Virus record (IMG/VR): IMGVR_UViG_3300043773_000805
Coordinates: 1-23,428 of that record
Strand: one strand, 5' to 3'
Length of the DNA: 23,428 bases
Origin: a virus
Positions 1-6,902 of the stretch are shown here, piece after piece (the stretch's first letter is position 1; each line of letters starts with the position of its first letter). Position numbers and translations under genes: made by a program. The notes under the pieces were generated by a model. It was not told the origin of the DNA. It did no database searches and was given only the letters and a program-made list of their open reading frames with translations.

Positions 1-1133
1 GCTACGCAAAAAATGACGTCCCCAAGCTGAGTGAACAAACCGATTGGGAGACTGGCAAAATCGTCCTGCCGCAGGAAACGGGGACGTACTACTTCAACCC
101 GGCAATCATGCTCGAACCAGATGGTCGCATCATGCTTTTTGCCCGTCGCTGCCGTAACAAGCGCGAGAAGGACGAGGATGTCTACATCGAGAAAAATGAC
201 ATCGTCATATTCGAACTGAGTCAGGATCTTCGCGCCACAAAGAAGTCTCTGACCCAGTTAATCTCCCATTACCCCCTCGAACAGTTCGAAGACCCTCGCG
301 TCCTCAAATTCGGCGACAAGTACGGGCTTGCGTGCTGCACATTCGTCCCGTTCAAGAGCTACGCGCATCAGGGAATGTTCCTTCTGGACAAGCATTTCCT
401 GAACGTAGGCCGCTTCGACATGATCTACGGCAACAACTACGCGCAGGCCATGATCAACGATGGCCATGAGAAGAACTGGCTCTACTTCGTCCACGATAAT
501 GCGCCACATATGGTGTATTCGGCCAACCCACACGTCGTTGTACGCCTTAATGGGCGTTTAGAGAAGGAGGAGGAATACGTCACCGACGAGTTCAATCCGC
601 TCTGGAAGTTTGGCGAGGTGCGCGGAGGCTCCAATCCGATCCTGTGCGACGGCTTGTACTGGACCTTCTTCCACAGTTCTTTGCCGTGGATCAACAAGAA
701 GCGCCGCTACTACATGGGTGCCTACGCTTTCGAAGCAAAGCCTCCTTTCCGCATCGTCCGAATGACGACGTTGCCGCTTCTGACTGGAACGAATCAGCAG
801 GATTGGTGGCCGGGATTACCTGCGGTCGTCTTCCCATGCGGCGCATTTTTCGATACCGCAAAGAATAAGTTCGTCGTCTCGTACGGAATCAACGACATAG
901 ACTGCGGTTACATCAAGATTCCTTTGGCCGACTTGCTTGAGGTGACGAAGGTGATTCGACCGAAACGCGACGTCGTCAACAAAGAGAACCCGATCAAACT
1001 CGACGAGGTTCTCGATCCAATTCCGCAGAGACATAAACTAAAACGAAACAAGAAATCAAAGTATGATGAACTGGCTAAGAGGCTCGACGAAGAACCGCAA
1101 GGAGATGGCAAAAAGCCTGATGGACTTGCCTGA
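1..1133 (+). CDS. GH130-like five-bladed beta-propeller protein (5' partial)
   Basis: The reading frame is open from the left edge (first full codon at base 3), so the true start lies outside the window. Counting from the Met at 108, the protein shows the signature pattern of GH130-type glycoside hydrolases/phosphorylases and related phage propeller proteins: EDPRV at residues 61-65, EKNWLYFV near 121, RGGSNPI at 172-178 followed by DGLYWTFFHSS, then FPCG at 242 and SYGINDIDC near 258. These blade motifs normally line a sugar-binding pocket. A role in modifying or binding a surface glycan is inference, since the catalytic residues were not verified. The C-terminal 40 residues are charged and probably disordered. 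It overlaps the next gene out of frame, in a head-gene context (scaffold-like gene downstream). Confidence 0.75.
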   Translation, partial: YAKNDVPKLSEQTDWETGKIVLPQETGTYYFNPAIMLEPDGRIMLFARRCRNKREKDEDVYIEKNDIVIFELSQDLRATKKSLTQLISHYPLEQFEDPRVLKFGDKYGLACCTFVPFKSYAHQGMFLLDKHFLNVGRFDMIYGNNYAQAMINDGHEKNWLYFVHDNAPHMVYSANPHVVVRLNGRLEKEEEYVTDEFNPLWKFGEVRGGSNPILCDGLYWTFFHSSLPWINKKRRYYMGAYAFEAKPPFRIVRMTTLPLLTGTNQQDWWPGLPAVVFPCGAFFDTAKNKFVVSYGINDIDCGYIKIPLADLLEVTKVIRPKRDVVNKENPIKLDEVLDPIPQRHKLKRNKKSKYDELAKRLDEEPQGDGKKPDGLA

Positions 1134-1395
1134 GGTAGACATTCTCGAATGGACAACGGCTGGCCAACAGGGCGAACTTGCGCTTATTTTACGAAATCCG
1201 ATTCTTCGGATGGCTTTACGCATCGTGGCTGAGTCAATGCCGGTGCCTATGCCCTCCCAAGGAAGCAAGGAATCGGACATTGTTTTCGCTGCTGGCGTGA
1301 CTGCTGGCTACGCGCATTGTCTTGAAAACATTCGAAAACTTGCAGTAACCGACACAACGAGAGAACCTGAAGCAACATTTGAAAAACAATACTAA
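1063..1395 (+). CDS. Small hypothetical phage protein
   Basis: An ORF of 110 residues from ATG 1063. Internal starts at 1105 or 1120 are possible: AAGGAG at 1099-1104 abuts ATG 1105 and lies 15 bases before ATG 1120. The core is a helical stretch rich in Leu, Ile and Ala, ending in a segment that reads FAAGVTAGYAHCLENI. I do not recognise a family. It overlaps the end of the propeller gene by about 70 bases and sits directly before the scaffold-like gene, so a small virion or assembly role is possible but unproven. Confidence 0.6.
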   Translation: MMNWLRGSTKNRKEMAKSLMDLPEVDILEWTTAGQQGELALILRNPILRMALRIVAESMPVPMPSQGSKESDIVFAAGVTAGYAHCLENIRKLAVTDTTREPEATFEKQY

Positions 1396-1401
1396 CATTT
1401 T

Positions 1402-2583
1402 ATGGAAGAACCACTGAACTCACCGACCGTTAACTCCGCGCAAACGCCTGATTTCGAAAGCTCCTTCATCGAGTCTTTTAAGGCTAACACTCTTGAGGAT
1501 GCTGCCGCTGGAGAGGCTAGTGCAAAAGCTTCGCAATTAACCGAGGAGCCTAAGCAGAAGAAGCAAACGCAGCCTAAGTCCGAAGCGAATACCAAGCTCA
1601 GCAAGTCTGAGATGGATATCGAGCGGATGTTCAGTCCGAAGGAGAAGGCTTCAGCTACCGAGGATTCCTCGGCTACTGATGACTCGGACATTCCCGAGAC
1701 GATCAAGTCTACGAAGGCCGCTGATGCTTTTCGCAAGATCAAGGAAGAGAAGGCGCAGTTGGCCAAGCAGCTTGAGGAGATGAAGTCTGGCAAGGTTGCC
1801 AATCCAAACTTCGAAGCGCAGCTCAAGACTTTGCAGGAGGAGCGCGACACGCTTTCCGAACGTGTTCGACTCCTCGACATTGAGCGCCATCCCAACTTCG
1901 TCAAAAAGTACGAAGGCAAGATTACCGGCGTGTTCGACTCGATGAAATCGGTCGTTGGCACGGACGGCGATAGGCTTATTGGCCTACTCAAGTCCCCTGA
2001 GAACGATTATCGCAACTCGCAGATCGACGACATTGTTGAGGGTCTTTCGCCATCCAAGAAGGCGAAGCTTGGCGCTCTGATCGTCAAGTACGACGAGATT
2101 AACGGCGAGAAGTCTGCGGAGATGTCAGAGGCGAAGTCCGATTACGACTCGATCATCTCGAAGTACCAGCAGGACAACGAGGAAGGCACTCGCGCTGCAT
2201 TGGAGTCGGCCAATAAGACTTGGACAAAGGTCATCGAGAACGCTCGCGCTCTGGAAATCTTTGAGCCGCGTGAAAACGACGACGAATGGAATACGGAACT
2301 AACTGGCCGACTTAGCCTCGCGCAGCAGATCTTCAATGGCGAGAACAGCGAAGAAGACCTCGCCAAGGCCGCTCTATGGGCCGCTGCCGCACCGAAATAC
2401 CGTGAGCTTCTCTACTCTCAGGTCGAGGTAAACAAGCGCCTGCAAGCCGAACTGGCGAAGTATCGAGGCAGTGAACCCGGTGTTAGCTCGAAAGCAACGG
2501 CTGGCGGCTCCCGTGCATCAAATGCAAATGGTTCGAAGAGCGAGGACTTCGTCACGAACGTCCTGAAGTCGTTAGGACGCTGA
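1402..2583 (+). CDS. Scaffold-like coiled-coil protein
   Basis: 393 residues, highly charged. A low-complexity Ser/Glu/Lys/Ala N-terminal third (about 1-110) is followed by a predicted coiled coil rich in Glu and Lys (about 110-155), a helical middle, and a disordered Gly/Ser/Ala tail ending in a short helix (SEDFVTNVLKSLGR). This architecture is typical of phage head scaffolding proteins: acidic and disordered at the N terminus, with a C-terminal helix that binds the capsid protein. No protease motif is visible. The start ATG has no Shine-Dalgarno sequence (upstream is ACTAACATTTT). An intrinsic terminator follows. Oddly, the capsid gene is not next to it but lies 4.3 kb away on the opposite strand. 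The scaffold call rests on composition and architecture, not on a recognised motif. Confidence 0.6.
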   Translation: MEEPLNSPTVNSAQTPDFESSFIESFKANTLEDAAAGEASAKASQLTEEPKQKKQTQPKSEANTKLSKSEMDIERMFSPKEKASATEDSSATDDSDIPETIKSTKAADAFRKIKEEKAQLAKQLEEMKSGKVANPNFEAQLKTLQEERDTLSERVRLLDIERHPNFVKKYEGKITGVFDSMKSVVGTDGDRLIGLLKSPENDYRNSQIDDIVEGLSPSKKAKLGALIVKYDEINGEKSAEMSEAKSDYDSIISKYQQDNEEGTRAALESANKTWTKVIENARALEIFEPRENDDEWNTELTGRLSLAQQIFNGENSEEDLAKAALWAAAAPKYRELLYSQVEVNKRLQAELAKYRGSEPGVSSKATAGGSRASNANGSKSEDFVTNVLKSLGR

Positions 2584-2604
2584 CCTTACGCGTAGAAGTA
2601 ATTA

Positions 2605-2639
2605 TCCCCCGGTGGTTTTTGTTACCGCTGGGGGATTTT
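2605..2639 (+). terminator. Intrinsic terminator after scaffold-like gene
   Basis: The arms TCCCCCGGTGG (2605-2615) and CCGCTGGGGGA (2625-2635) pair over 11 bp with two G-U wobbles, around a 9-base loop, and are followed by TTTT. It lies just after the stop of the scaffold-like gene and before the convergent minus-strand lysis block, so it may also stop transcription arriving from the other side. The minus-strand tail is less T-rich. Confidence 0.8.
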
Positions 2640-2647
2640 GCTTTGAA

Positions 2648-2821
2648 TCACTTACGATACGGACCGCTGCCACCTTTATAAGGACCGCTGCCACCTTTAT
2701 AAGGACCGCTGCCACTTGGCGCAGGCTTAACCGGAGGCTTCGATGGAGGAGACTGCTTGTAAGGTCCGCTGCCACTCCCCTTAACAGACGGTGAACCTTT
2801 GTACGGTGCGTTATTGCTCAT
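2648..2821 (-). CDS. 57-residue GSGPYK-repeat peptide
   Basis: The ATG overlaps the TGA of the upstream lipoprotein gene (ATGA at 2818-2821), the same coupling seen at other junctions of this block. The peptide is almost entirely Gly, Ser, Pro, Tyr and Lys. The hexad GSGPYK/R occurs four times (one early, three in tandem at the C terminus), with a related APYKGS at the N terminus. No membrane segment or signal peptide is visible. At DNA level the tandem copies are a near-perfect 21-bp repeat. I do not recognise a family. It is last in the lysis operon, so a structural or envelope-related role is speculation. The coupled start and the in-frame repeat argue that it is coding. Confidence 0.65.
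   Translation of the reverse strand: MSNNAPYKGSPSVKGSGSGPYKQSPPSKPPVKPAPSGSGPYKGGSGPYKGGSGPYRK
2656..2716. repeat. 21-bp tandem repeat within the GSGPYK peptide gene
   Basis: Nearly three consecutive copies of a 21-base unit (core GGACCGCTGCCACCTTTATAA on the plus strand). A further related copy (GGTCCGCTGCCACT) lies near 2763. Each unit encodes seven residues (GGSGPYK) on the minus strand, so copy-number change keeps the frame. Confidence 0.85.
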
Positions 2822-3060
2822 TTGTCCTTTGGTAGTGCATACCAGCCTTCGTGGATGATGATGCGGTTATTACTACGCACCGTTTTGCCGGTAGAGTCAA
2901 CCACCCAAACCTTCGCCTTAACGCTCTGTGCGAGGCGCACAGGCTCACCGTGGGGGACGTAAATCACCCGGCTCGCGCAGCTCACGCTCATGCTCATCAA
3001 TGCGAGCAAGCAGACCGCGCTTAAGATCGGGTTGTTTTTTCGCATCTTCGCTTGTGACAT
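2818..3060 (-). CDS. Candidate o-spanin lipoprotein (Rz1-like)
   Basis: 80 residues. A basic N terminus (MRKNN at 6-10), a hydrophobic segment (about 11-26) and a lipobox-like SVSC ending at Cys28 predict a lipoprotein. The mature part is about 53 residues, including VPHGEPVRLAQ and EGWYALP, a pattern I associate with small phage lipoproteins near lysis genes. It begins inside the preceding membrane-peptide ORF in a different frame (about 115 bases of overlap), which is the classic arrangement of embedded or overlapping Rz/Rz1 spanin genes. Outer spanins sit in the outer membrane and join with the inner spanin to fuse the two membranes at lysis. Start alternatives are Met1 and Met6. Confidence 0.65.
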   Translation of the reverse strand: MSQAKMRKNNPILSAVCLLALMSMSVSCASRVIYVPHGEPVRLAQSVKAKVWVVDSTGKTVRSNNRIIIHEGWYALPKDK

Positions 3061-3124
3061 CCTGCTTCGTCAGCGCGTGAAGCCAGATAACCAGCTTCAT
3101 CACCAAGTCGGCCAAGAAGTTCAT
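2945..3124 (-). CDS. Candidate i-spanin: 59-residue membrane protein
   Basis: The ATG overlaps the TGA of the upstream holin-like gene (ATGA). The N terminus is a hydrophobic segment (about residues 3-17, FLADLVMKLVIWLHAL). The remaining 40 residues are strongly charged and helical (TSEDAKKQPDLKRGLLARIDEHERELREPG), as expected for a periplasmic domain anchored by an N-terminal signal anchor. The lipoprotein gene starts inside this ORF in another frame, the usual spanin layout. It is much shorter than lambda Rz (153 residues), so the call is an inference from topology and position. Confidence 0.55.
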   Translation of the reverse strand: MNFLADLVMKLVIWLHALTKQDVTSEDAKKQPDLKRGLLARIDEHERELREPGDLRPPR

Positions 3125-3318
3125 TCAGCTTTGACAACCTCGGGCGCAGCCTTTGCGGCTTTCTTGTTGTTGTAAACAGACCAGCCAACGCCAGCGATGC
3201 TTACGACAGCGCCTACGAGTTCAGCGAGTTGATCAGCACTGGCCAACCCTTTGGCAACGAGAAAGCCACCGGCAGCGGTCAAGATGTGGCGGACAAGAGA
3301 GGCGAGATTAGGATTCAT
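3121..3318 (-). CDS. Holin-like protein (Pam3-gp28-type)
   Basis: 65 residues from the ATG at 3318, which overlaps the TGA of the gene before it. The frame stays open 16 codons further upstream, but the ATGA overlap argues for this start. Two hydrophobic helices (about 11-25, HILTAAGGFLVAKGL, and 31-50, LAELVGAVVSIAGVGWSVYN) are separated by a short polar turn and followed by a Lys/Ala tail. This pattern (NLASLVRHILTAAGG...) is familiar from small putative phage holins. Holins form inner-membrane holes that trigger lysis. No Shine-Dalgarno sequence is visible, so it probably relies on translational coupling. Confidence 0.7.
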   Translation of the reverse strand: MNPNLASLVRHILTAAGGFLVAKGLASADQLAELVGAVVSIAGVGWSVYNNKKAAKAAPEVVKAE

Positions 3319-3509
3319 TTTTCTGTTTTTAGTTTGCGATACAGTTCGAGTGCTTTGACGGCGCAAGTTAGAAGCGCGGCGAATGCGCCAAGAGCTAATG
3401 ACGCAGTCTTGAGATGAGGATCTGAAAATACCGCGTTCCCCAGAATACCGATGATCGGACCACCGACGCCGATTGAGATGTCTCTAATAAAAGCGTGGTG
3501 GTCCGTCAT
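3315..3509 (-). CDS. Small two-helix membrane protein, possible second holin or antiholin
   Basis: 64 residues with two hydrophobic segments (about 11-28, ISIGVGGPIIGILGNAVF, and 35-54, TASLALGAFAALLTCAVKAL) and a basic tail (LYRKLKTEK). It is the first gene of the coupled chain that continues with the holin-like gene, the spanin candidates and the repeat peptide. Size, topology and position suggest a holin or antiholin. No family is recognised. Confidence 0.6.
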   Translation of the reverse strand: MTDHHAFIRDISIGVGGPIIGILGNAVFSDPHLKTASLALGAFAALLTCAVKALELYRKLKTEK

Positions 3510-3530
3510 CGTGATGGTTAGTTGACTTTA

Positions 3531-3722
3531 TTACTCGGACTTAGGTTGAGCAGATTCAGAAGCCTGAGCGGCCTTGAACTCTTCATCCTGCCGAATGATT
3601 TCGCTGATGATAGAAACCGCAGTACGAGCGGCTGCAAAGTCGCCCTGTCGTCTTGCGACTTCAAGGGCAGCAATCAGTGCGTTGGCGGTAGCGGCGTCGA
3701 AGTTGAGTGTGAATGCTTGCAT
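3531..3722 (-). CDS. Small helical hypothetical protein
   Basis: 63 residues, Ala-rich and helical (LNFDAATANALIAALEVARRQGDFAAARTAVSII), with an acidic/polar tail. It lies 5 bases after the DUF7936-like gene and 21 bases before the lysis chain, on the same strand. No Shine-Dalgarno sequence. Family not recognised. It could be a small chaperone or virion accessory. Confidence 0.6.
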   Translation of the reverse strand: MQAFTLNFDAATANALIAALEVARRQGDFAAARTAVSIISEIIRQDEEFKAAQASESAQPKSE

Positions 3723-3727
3723 AGATG

Positions 3728-4174
3728 TCAGTTTGTCGGCTCGGAAGTCTCGACAATAACTTCAGTCTCTGCAACCACAACCGGCTCAGCAACCGGCTCG
3801 ACAACCGGCACTGAACGCTCGACTTGAGGAGGCTCAGGAGTAGGCCACGGCAACGGCAGCACTTCCGGCTGCGGAGGCGGATCAATCTGCCGCTCGACCT
3901 GAATAGCGAGGCTTCCCTGAATCGAAGCAATCATGTCAGGCCCGATGTTGTACTGCACCCAGCCGATGACGATGTCATTGGTCAAGTCAGCATAAGGAAT
4001 GAACGGCACAGACGGGTCCAGCGGGGTGTAGGCGAAGTTGGAATAGTCGGCAGTGTGACCTTCGCCATCGTCTGCAAGGACGGTGTACGAAGCGCGGGTA
4101 ACGACATCAGTCTCACCGTCGATGACGGGGTAGCCGATGAGGCTGGTGGCGGTCCAAGTGTAGGTGATGGGCAT
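3728..4174 (-). CDS. DUF7936-like phage protein with Pro/Val/Glu-rich tail
   Basis: 148 residues. The first 100 (MPITYTWTATSLIGYP, then SYTVLADDGEGHTADYSNFAYTPLDP, then IPYADLTNDIVIGWVQ and a segment ending AIQVERQIDPP) match a phage protein type I remember as DUF7936, commonly located next to tail-fibre genes. Its function is unknown. The last 45 residues are a Pro/Val/Glu-rich low-complexity tail with repeated PVxEPVxEPVVV, likely extended and disordered. It starts 2 bases after the tail-fibre stop codon, so the two are probably co-translated. Confidence 0.65.
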   Translation of the reverse strand: MPITYTWTATSLIGYPVIDGETDVVTRASYTVLADDGEGHTADYSNFAYTPLDPSVPFIPYADLTNDIVIGWVQYNIGPDMIASIQGSLAIQVERQIDPPPQPEVLPLPWPTPEPPQVERSVPVVEPVAEPVVVAETEVIVETSEPTN

Positions 4175-4175
4175 A

Positions 4176-5699
4176 TTAGTTTCCGTAGACGGGGATTTTG
4201 ACGAAGGTTCCGTTTAGGTTGATTCGGATGAATCCTAGAGCGTTGCCGAGAACAACCGCACCAGCAGTAGCGGTGGCGAAGTAGGTTGTAGCACCGCCGT
4301 TGGTTGCGACGTATTGACCGCCACTAGCTGAACCAATTGAAAGCTCATTGCTAATTCCTACGGTACTCATTCTTGAGTTTGATCCAATGCAAATGTTCTG
4401 GCTTCCAGTCGTTGTAGTGTTTCCAGCAGTGTTTCCAATAAATGTATTGTCAGTACCACCAAGTAAATCTGATCCAGATCCTCTACCAACGCAAGTATTG
4501 TAACCTCCGGTAGTTATTACACTTCCCATTGCATTATAGCCAACAGCAGTGTTTCCAGCTCCACCTGTCGCCAACCCCAGCGCATTGGCACCGATGGCAG
4601 TGACTTCTCCAGCGTTGGTAGACTGAGCCGCTCGAAATCCAAGAGCAGTGTTATTGCTTGAGGTCGTTACTGCCGCCAAAACACCTCGACCGACAGCGGT
4701 GTTATTGGCTCCTGTAGTATTCTCTACCAGCGCATAAGCACCAACAGCAACAAGATCACCAACAGTGGATTTTTGTAATGCTGAAATGCCAACTGCTGTG
4801 CTATTAGTTCCAGTAACATTTAAGTTTAACGCAGAATTACCAATGCCAACGTTGTTAGAACCACTTGTCAGATTGCGGAATGTACTTTGACCGATGCCGA
4901 TGTTGTCGGAGCCGGTGATAGCCGCACTAGAAGATAGCGCACTAACTCCGATTGCTATGTTGTTCGAGCCAGTATGACCTGTACCTGCGGTCTTATTGAG
5001 CGCGTCAAGCCCAACAGCGATGTTTCCAGATCCTGTGGTTACTTCTTGTCCTGAAGCAATTCCAAGGAATGTGTTGTTGGACCCTGTAGTAAGATTTCTT
5101 CCTGAATTGTATCCAAAAGCACTGTTCTGTCCACCACTGGAAAGAGTACCCAACGAAGACCGGCCAATGGCAATATTGTCAGAACCAGTCATCGCCGCTG
5201 CACTCAACGGGCTATTTCCGATTGCCACGTTATTTGCGCCAGTCGTTGCCCGATACATCGCCTGATAACCAAGCGCGGTGTTCCCAGTTGCACCGGCAGT
5301 CGTAGCGGCCAACGCCGTTGCGCCAACGCCTGTGCTGGTGCCGTCGTTGAGAAGACCGCGAGTAATCTCGATGTTGGTGTTGGCGGTTACTTTGCCGGTG
5401 ACTACCAGCGTCGTACCCACCGTAGCCGCGCCGGTGATGGCGGCGGAGCCAGCGGTAACGAGTCCGGCAACGGTCAGCGCATCGGTCGTTTTGTTGTAAA
5501 CCAGACCGGCATCGCCTGCCAGATTCGTCCCGCCATCATTGAAGATGACTTGAGTCGTCGCACCGGGAAGACCAACGCCGCCTCCAAGAGCCGTGTACAG
5601 CTCCGTAAAGTTCTGGTTGGTATAATCGAACGAAGTCCGCAGCGGCGTCCCCGTTCCGTCGTTCGGCGATGCGCCGATATTGATGGTTTGCTTTGACAT
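4176..5699 (-). CDS. Tail fibre / spike with trimeric beta-repeat shaft
   Basis: 507 residues. The N terminus (INIGASPNDGTGTPLRTSFDYTNQNFTELYTAL) is a recurrent phage fibre module. Residues about 120-445 form many degenerate repeats of 20-24 residues of the type TTGxNNxAxGxxAL (for example GNTALGYQAM, NNVAIGNSPL, NNTFLGIASG, NNTAVGRGVL), resembling the left-handed beta-roll repeats of trimeric adhesin heads (YadA-type). The C terminus (GFIRINLNGTFVKIPVYGN) is a common end module of phage fibres. It would mediate host receptor binding. It stands between short fibre-related genes and the DUF7936-like gene. There is no Shine-Dalgarno sequence before ATG. Confidence 0.85.
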   Translation of the reverse strand: MSKQTINIGASPNDGTGTPLRTSFDYTNQNFTELYTALGGGVGLPGATTQVIFNDGGTNLAGDAGLVYNKTTDALTVAGLVTAGSAAITGAATVGTTLVVTGKVTANTNIEITRGLLNDGTSTGVGATALAATTAGATGNTALGYQAMYRATTGANNVAIGNSPLSAAAMTGSDNIAIGRSSLGTLSSGGQNSAFGYNSGRNLTTGSNNTFLGIASGQEVTTGSGNIAVGLDALNKTAGTGHTGSNNIAIGVSALSSSAAITGSDNIGIGQSTFRNLTSGSNNVGIGNSALNLNVTGTNSTAVGISALQKSTVGDLVAVGAYALVENTTGANNTAVGRGVLAAVTTSSNNTALGFRAAQSTNAGEVTAIGANALGLATGGAGNTAVGYNAMGSVITTGGYNTCVGRGSGSDLLGGTDNTFIGNTAGNTTTTGSQNICIGSNSRMSTVGISNELSIGSASGGQYVATNGGATTYFATATAGAVVLGNALGFIRINLNGTFVKIPVYGN

Positions 5700-5726
5700 A
5701 TATGACTAAATGAATGTTTCGTTGAC

Positions 5727-5936
5727 CTACAGAAATTCGGTCATGTCCGCCGTGATGCTCGTCACGTCCGCGCTTATCACCGTGTTATCCGCCGTGATAT
5801 CCGCCGTTCCGCCAAGCGTCGCCGCTTCCCAGAGTAGGCCAATCTCCAGTAGAATGCGTTCACGCGGACTCATGCACGAAGCTCCCTGAGCCTCCGCAAT
5901 TAGTGTGGCCGCATCGGCGCAAGAAATGTTTGCCAT
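5727..5936 (-). CDS. Small virion-associated protein with shared N-terminal module
   Basis: 69 residues. The first 32 (MANISCADAATLIAEA, then a CMSPRE motif) are clearly paralogous to the start of the next upstream gene, with the conserved frame NIxCxxAATLIxEA and CxSPxE. The C terminus is a threonine/aspartate-rich beta-like tail with repeated TADxT. It lies between the 145-residue paralogue and the tail fibre, so a baseplate/fibre-attachment role is plausible. No family name is recognised. Confidence 0.65.
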   Translation of the reverse strand: MANISCADAATLIAEAQGASCMSPRERILLEIGLLWEAATLGGTADITADNTVISADVTSITADMTEFL

Positions 5937-5942
5937 GATATT

Positions 5943-6380
5943 TTAGAACGGATGCGAAGTGATGAACCAAGCCGTACCGTTCGAAATGATGGTAATCGAA
6001 TTCCATTGCGGGGACAGCACATGTGTGGCCGCTCCGTCAATCGTCTCGGACGCGTACGCATCAACCGTCACCGTATTCGCGCCAGCATTGATGCGCTTGA
6101 AAACGTAGATACGACCAGCAGCCAACGCCGCCGGGGGCAATGTCAGCGTAATCGCGCCAGCCGTCGCATCGCAGATCAGAAAGTAATCACCGCTCACCAC
6201 ACTGCCGCTGGTCGTCACCGACCGATACGCACCGCGTGTCGCGCCGCCTCCCTGAAGATACGTCGCAATGCGGTTCTCCAGAGCCAGCTTGGCCAACTCA
6301 ACCTCCCACGGTGAGCGACATCCCAGCGACGCCGCCTCGTTGATGAGCGTTGCCGCCTCGTCGCATGTGATGTTTGGCAT
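5943..6380 (-). CDS. Fibre-like protein: shared N-terminal module plus beta domain
   Basis: 145 residues. Residues 1-32 (MPNITCDEAATLINEA, then CRSPWE) share their pattern with the 69-residue neighbour. Residues about 52-143 form a beta-rich domain typical of phage fibre/appendage proteins (SGDYFLICDATAGAITLTLP, then YVFKRINAGANTVTVDAY, then WNSITIISNGTAWFI). The two genes are only 6 bases apart. The module pairing suggests that the N terminus docks to a common virion partner while the C termini differ. Confidence 0.75.
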   Translation of the reverse strand: MPNITCDEAATLINEAASLGCRSPWEVELAKLALENRIATYLQGGGATRGAYRSVTTSGSVVSGDYFLICDATAGAITLTLPPAALAAGRIYVFKRINAGANTVTVDAYASETIDGAATHVLSPQWNSITIISNGTAWFITSHPF

Positions 6381-6400
6381 ATCGTTCTATTGAAAAATGG

Positions 6401-6682
6401 TTATCGTGCCATCGGACCAGCGCCGCGCTGCATCACCTCGGCGATGAAACCACCGCCGCCGGGAGCCTCGCCCTCCTCCTCCATCTCCTCCTCCTCACCG
6501 CGCTCGGCCAGCTTCTTGCCCTTGGATTTCTTCTCGTATCCGGGAATGGCCACACCATCAATCTCGATGACCTCCGCCTTACCGCCCTTACCAAGAACGA
6601 TAGTCGCCATAGTCTGGAACGCTTCGCCCTCCGCAAGGTTCTCGGGGATTTCTACGCCTTTTGGAATCATGAATGACGGCAT
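6401..6682 (-). CDS. Acidic hypothetical protein
   Basis: 93 residues. A small N-terminal region (MPSFMIPKGVEIPENLAEGEAFQTMATIVL) is followed by a Lys-rich patch, a run of glutamates (EEEEMEEEGE) and a glycine-rich tail. It is the first gene after the two terminators that follow the capsid gene. The family is not recognised. Its size and acidity would fit a head decoration, scaffold or DNA-mimic protein, but nothing decides between these. Confidence 0.6.
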   Translation of the reverse strand: MPSFMIPKGVEIPENLAEGEAFQTMATIVLGKGGKAEVIEIDGVAIPGYEKKSKGKKLAERGEEEEMEEEGEAPGGGGFIAEVMQRGAGPMAR

Positions 6683-6689
6683 ACGGGGA

Positions 6690-6716
6690 GCATTACGCGA
6701 CCCATTGGGATGTCAA
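6690..6716 (-). promoter_or_regulatory. Possible promoter for the fibre/lysis operon
   Basis: On the minus strand a perfect TTGACA (6716-6711) is followed after 15 bases by TAATGC (6695-6690), only a few bases before the ATG at 6682. The spacing is short and the -10 weak, so this is only suggestive. A promoter is expected here because two terminators lie just upstream. Confidence 0.25.
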
Positions 6717-6737
6717 TGTCTAAGCGATAACGGGCAA

Positions 6738-6775
6738 TAAAAAACCCGCCACTAACTTTTCGGGCCAGTGACGGG
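6738..6775 (-). terminator. Intrinsic terminator 2 downstream of capsid gene
   Basis: On the minus strand CCCGTCACT (6775-6767) pairs with AGTGGCGGG (6753-6745) over 9 bp with one wobble, and a TTTTTT run follows at 6744-6739. It is a strong minus-strand terminator separating the capsid gene from the fibre/lysis operon. Confidence 0.8.
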
Positions 6776-6842
6776 GTGCCTCGTTGTGAGGCGATTTACA
6801 AGACATTCAACCTATTGATTCAACCGAGGCAACGATGTCCCA

Positions 6843-6877
6843 AAAAGAAAAACCCGCAAGCATTTTCACGCCTGCGG
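6843..6877 (-). terminator. Intrinsic terminator 1 downstream of capsid gene
   Basis: On the minus strand CCGCAGGC (6877-6870) pairs with GCTTGCGG (6861-6854) around an 8-base loop and is followed by GTTTTTC. It lies 26 bases after the capsid stop codon. Together with the second hairpin it insulates the highly expressed capsid gene. Confidence 0.8.
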
Positions 6878-6902
6878 ATCTTTCGTATGAACCTCTGATC
6901 GA

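Noticed and set aside
1392-1991. A 199-codon minus-strand frame opposite the scaffold-like gene
   Set aside because: Ser/Leu-rich antisense shadow of a Glu/Ser/Lys-rich coding sequence.
2612-2794. Plus-strand Arg/Thr-repeat ORF over the 21-bp repeat
   Set aside because: The minus-strand frame has the coupled ATGA start and a stop at the repeat end; the plus frame starts inside a terminator hairpin.
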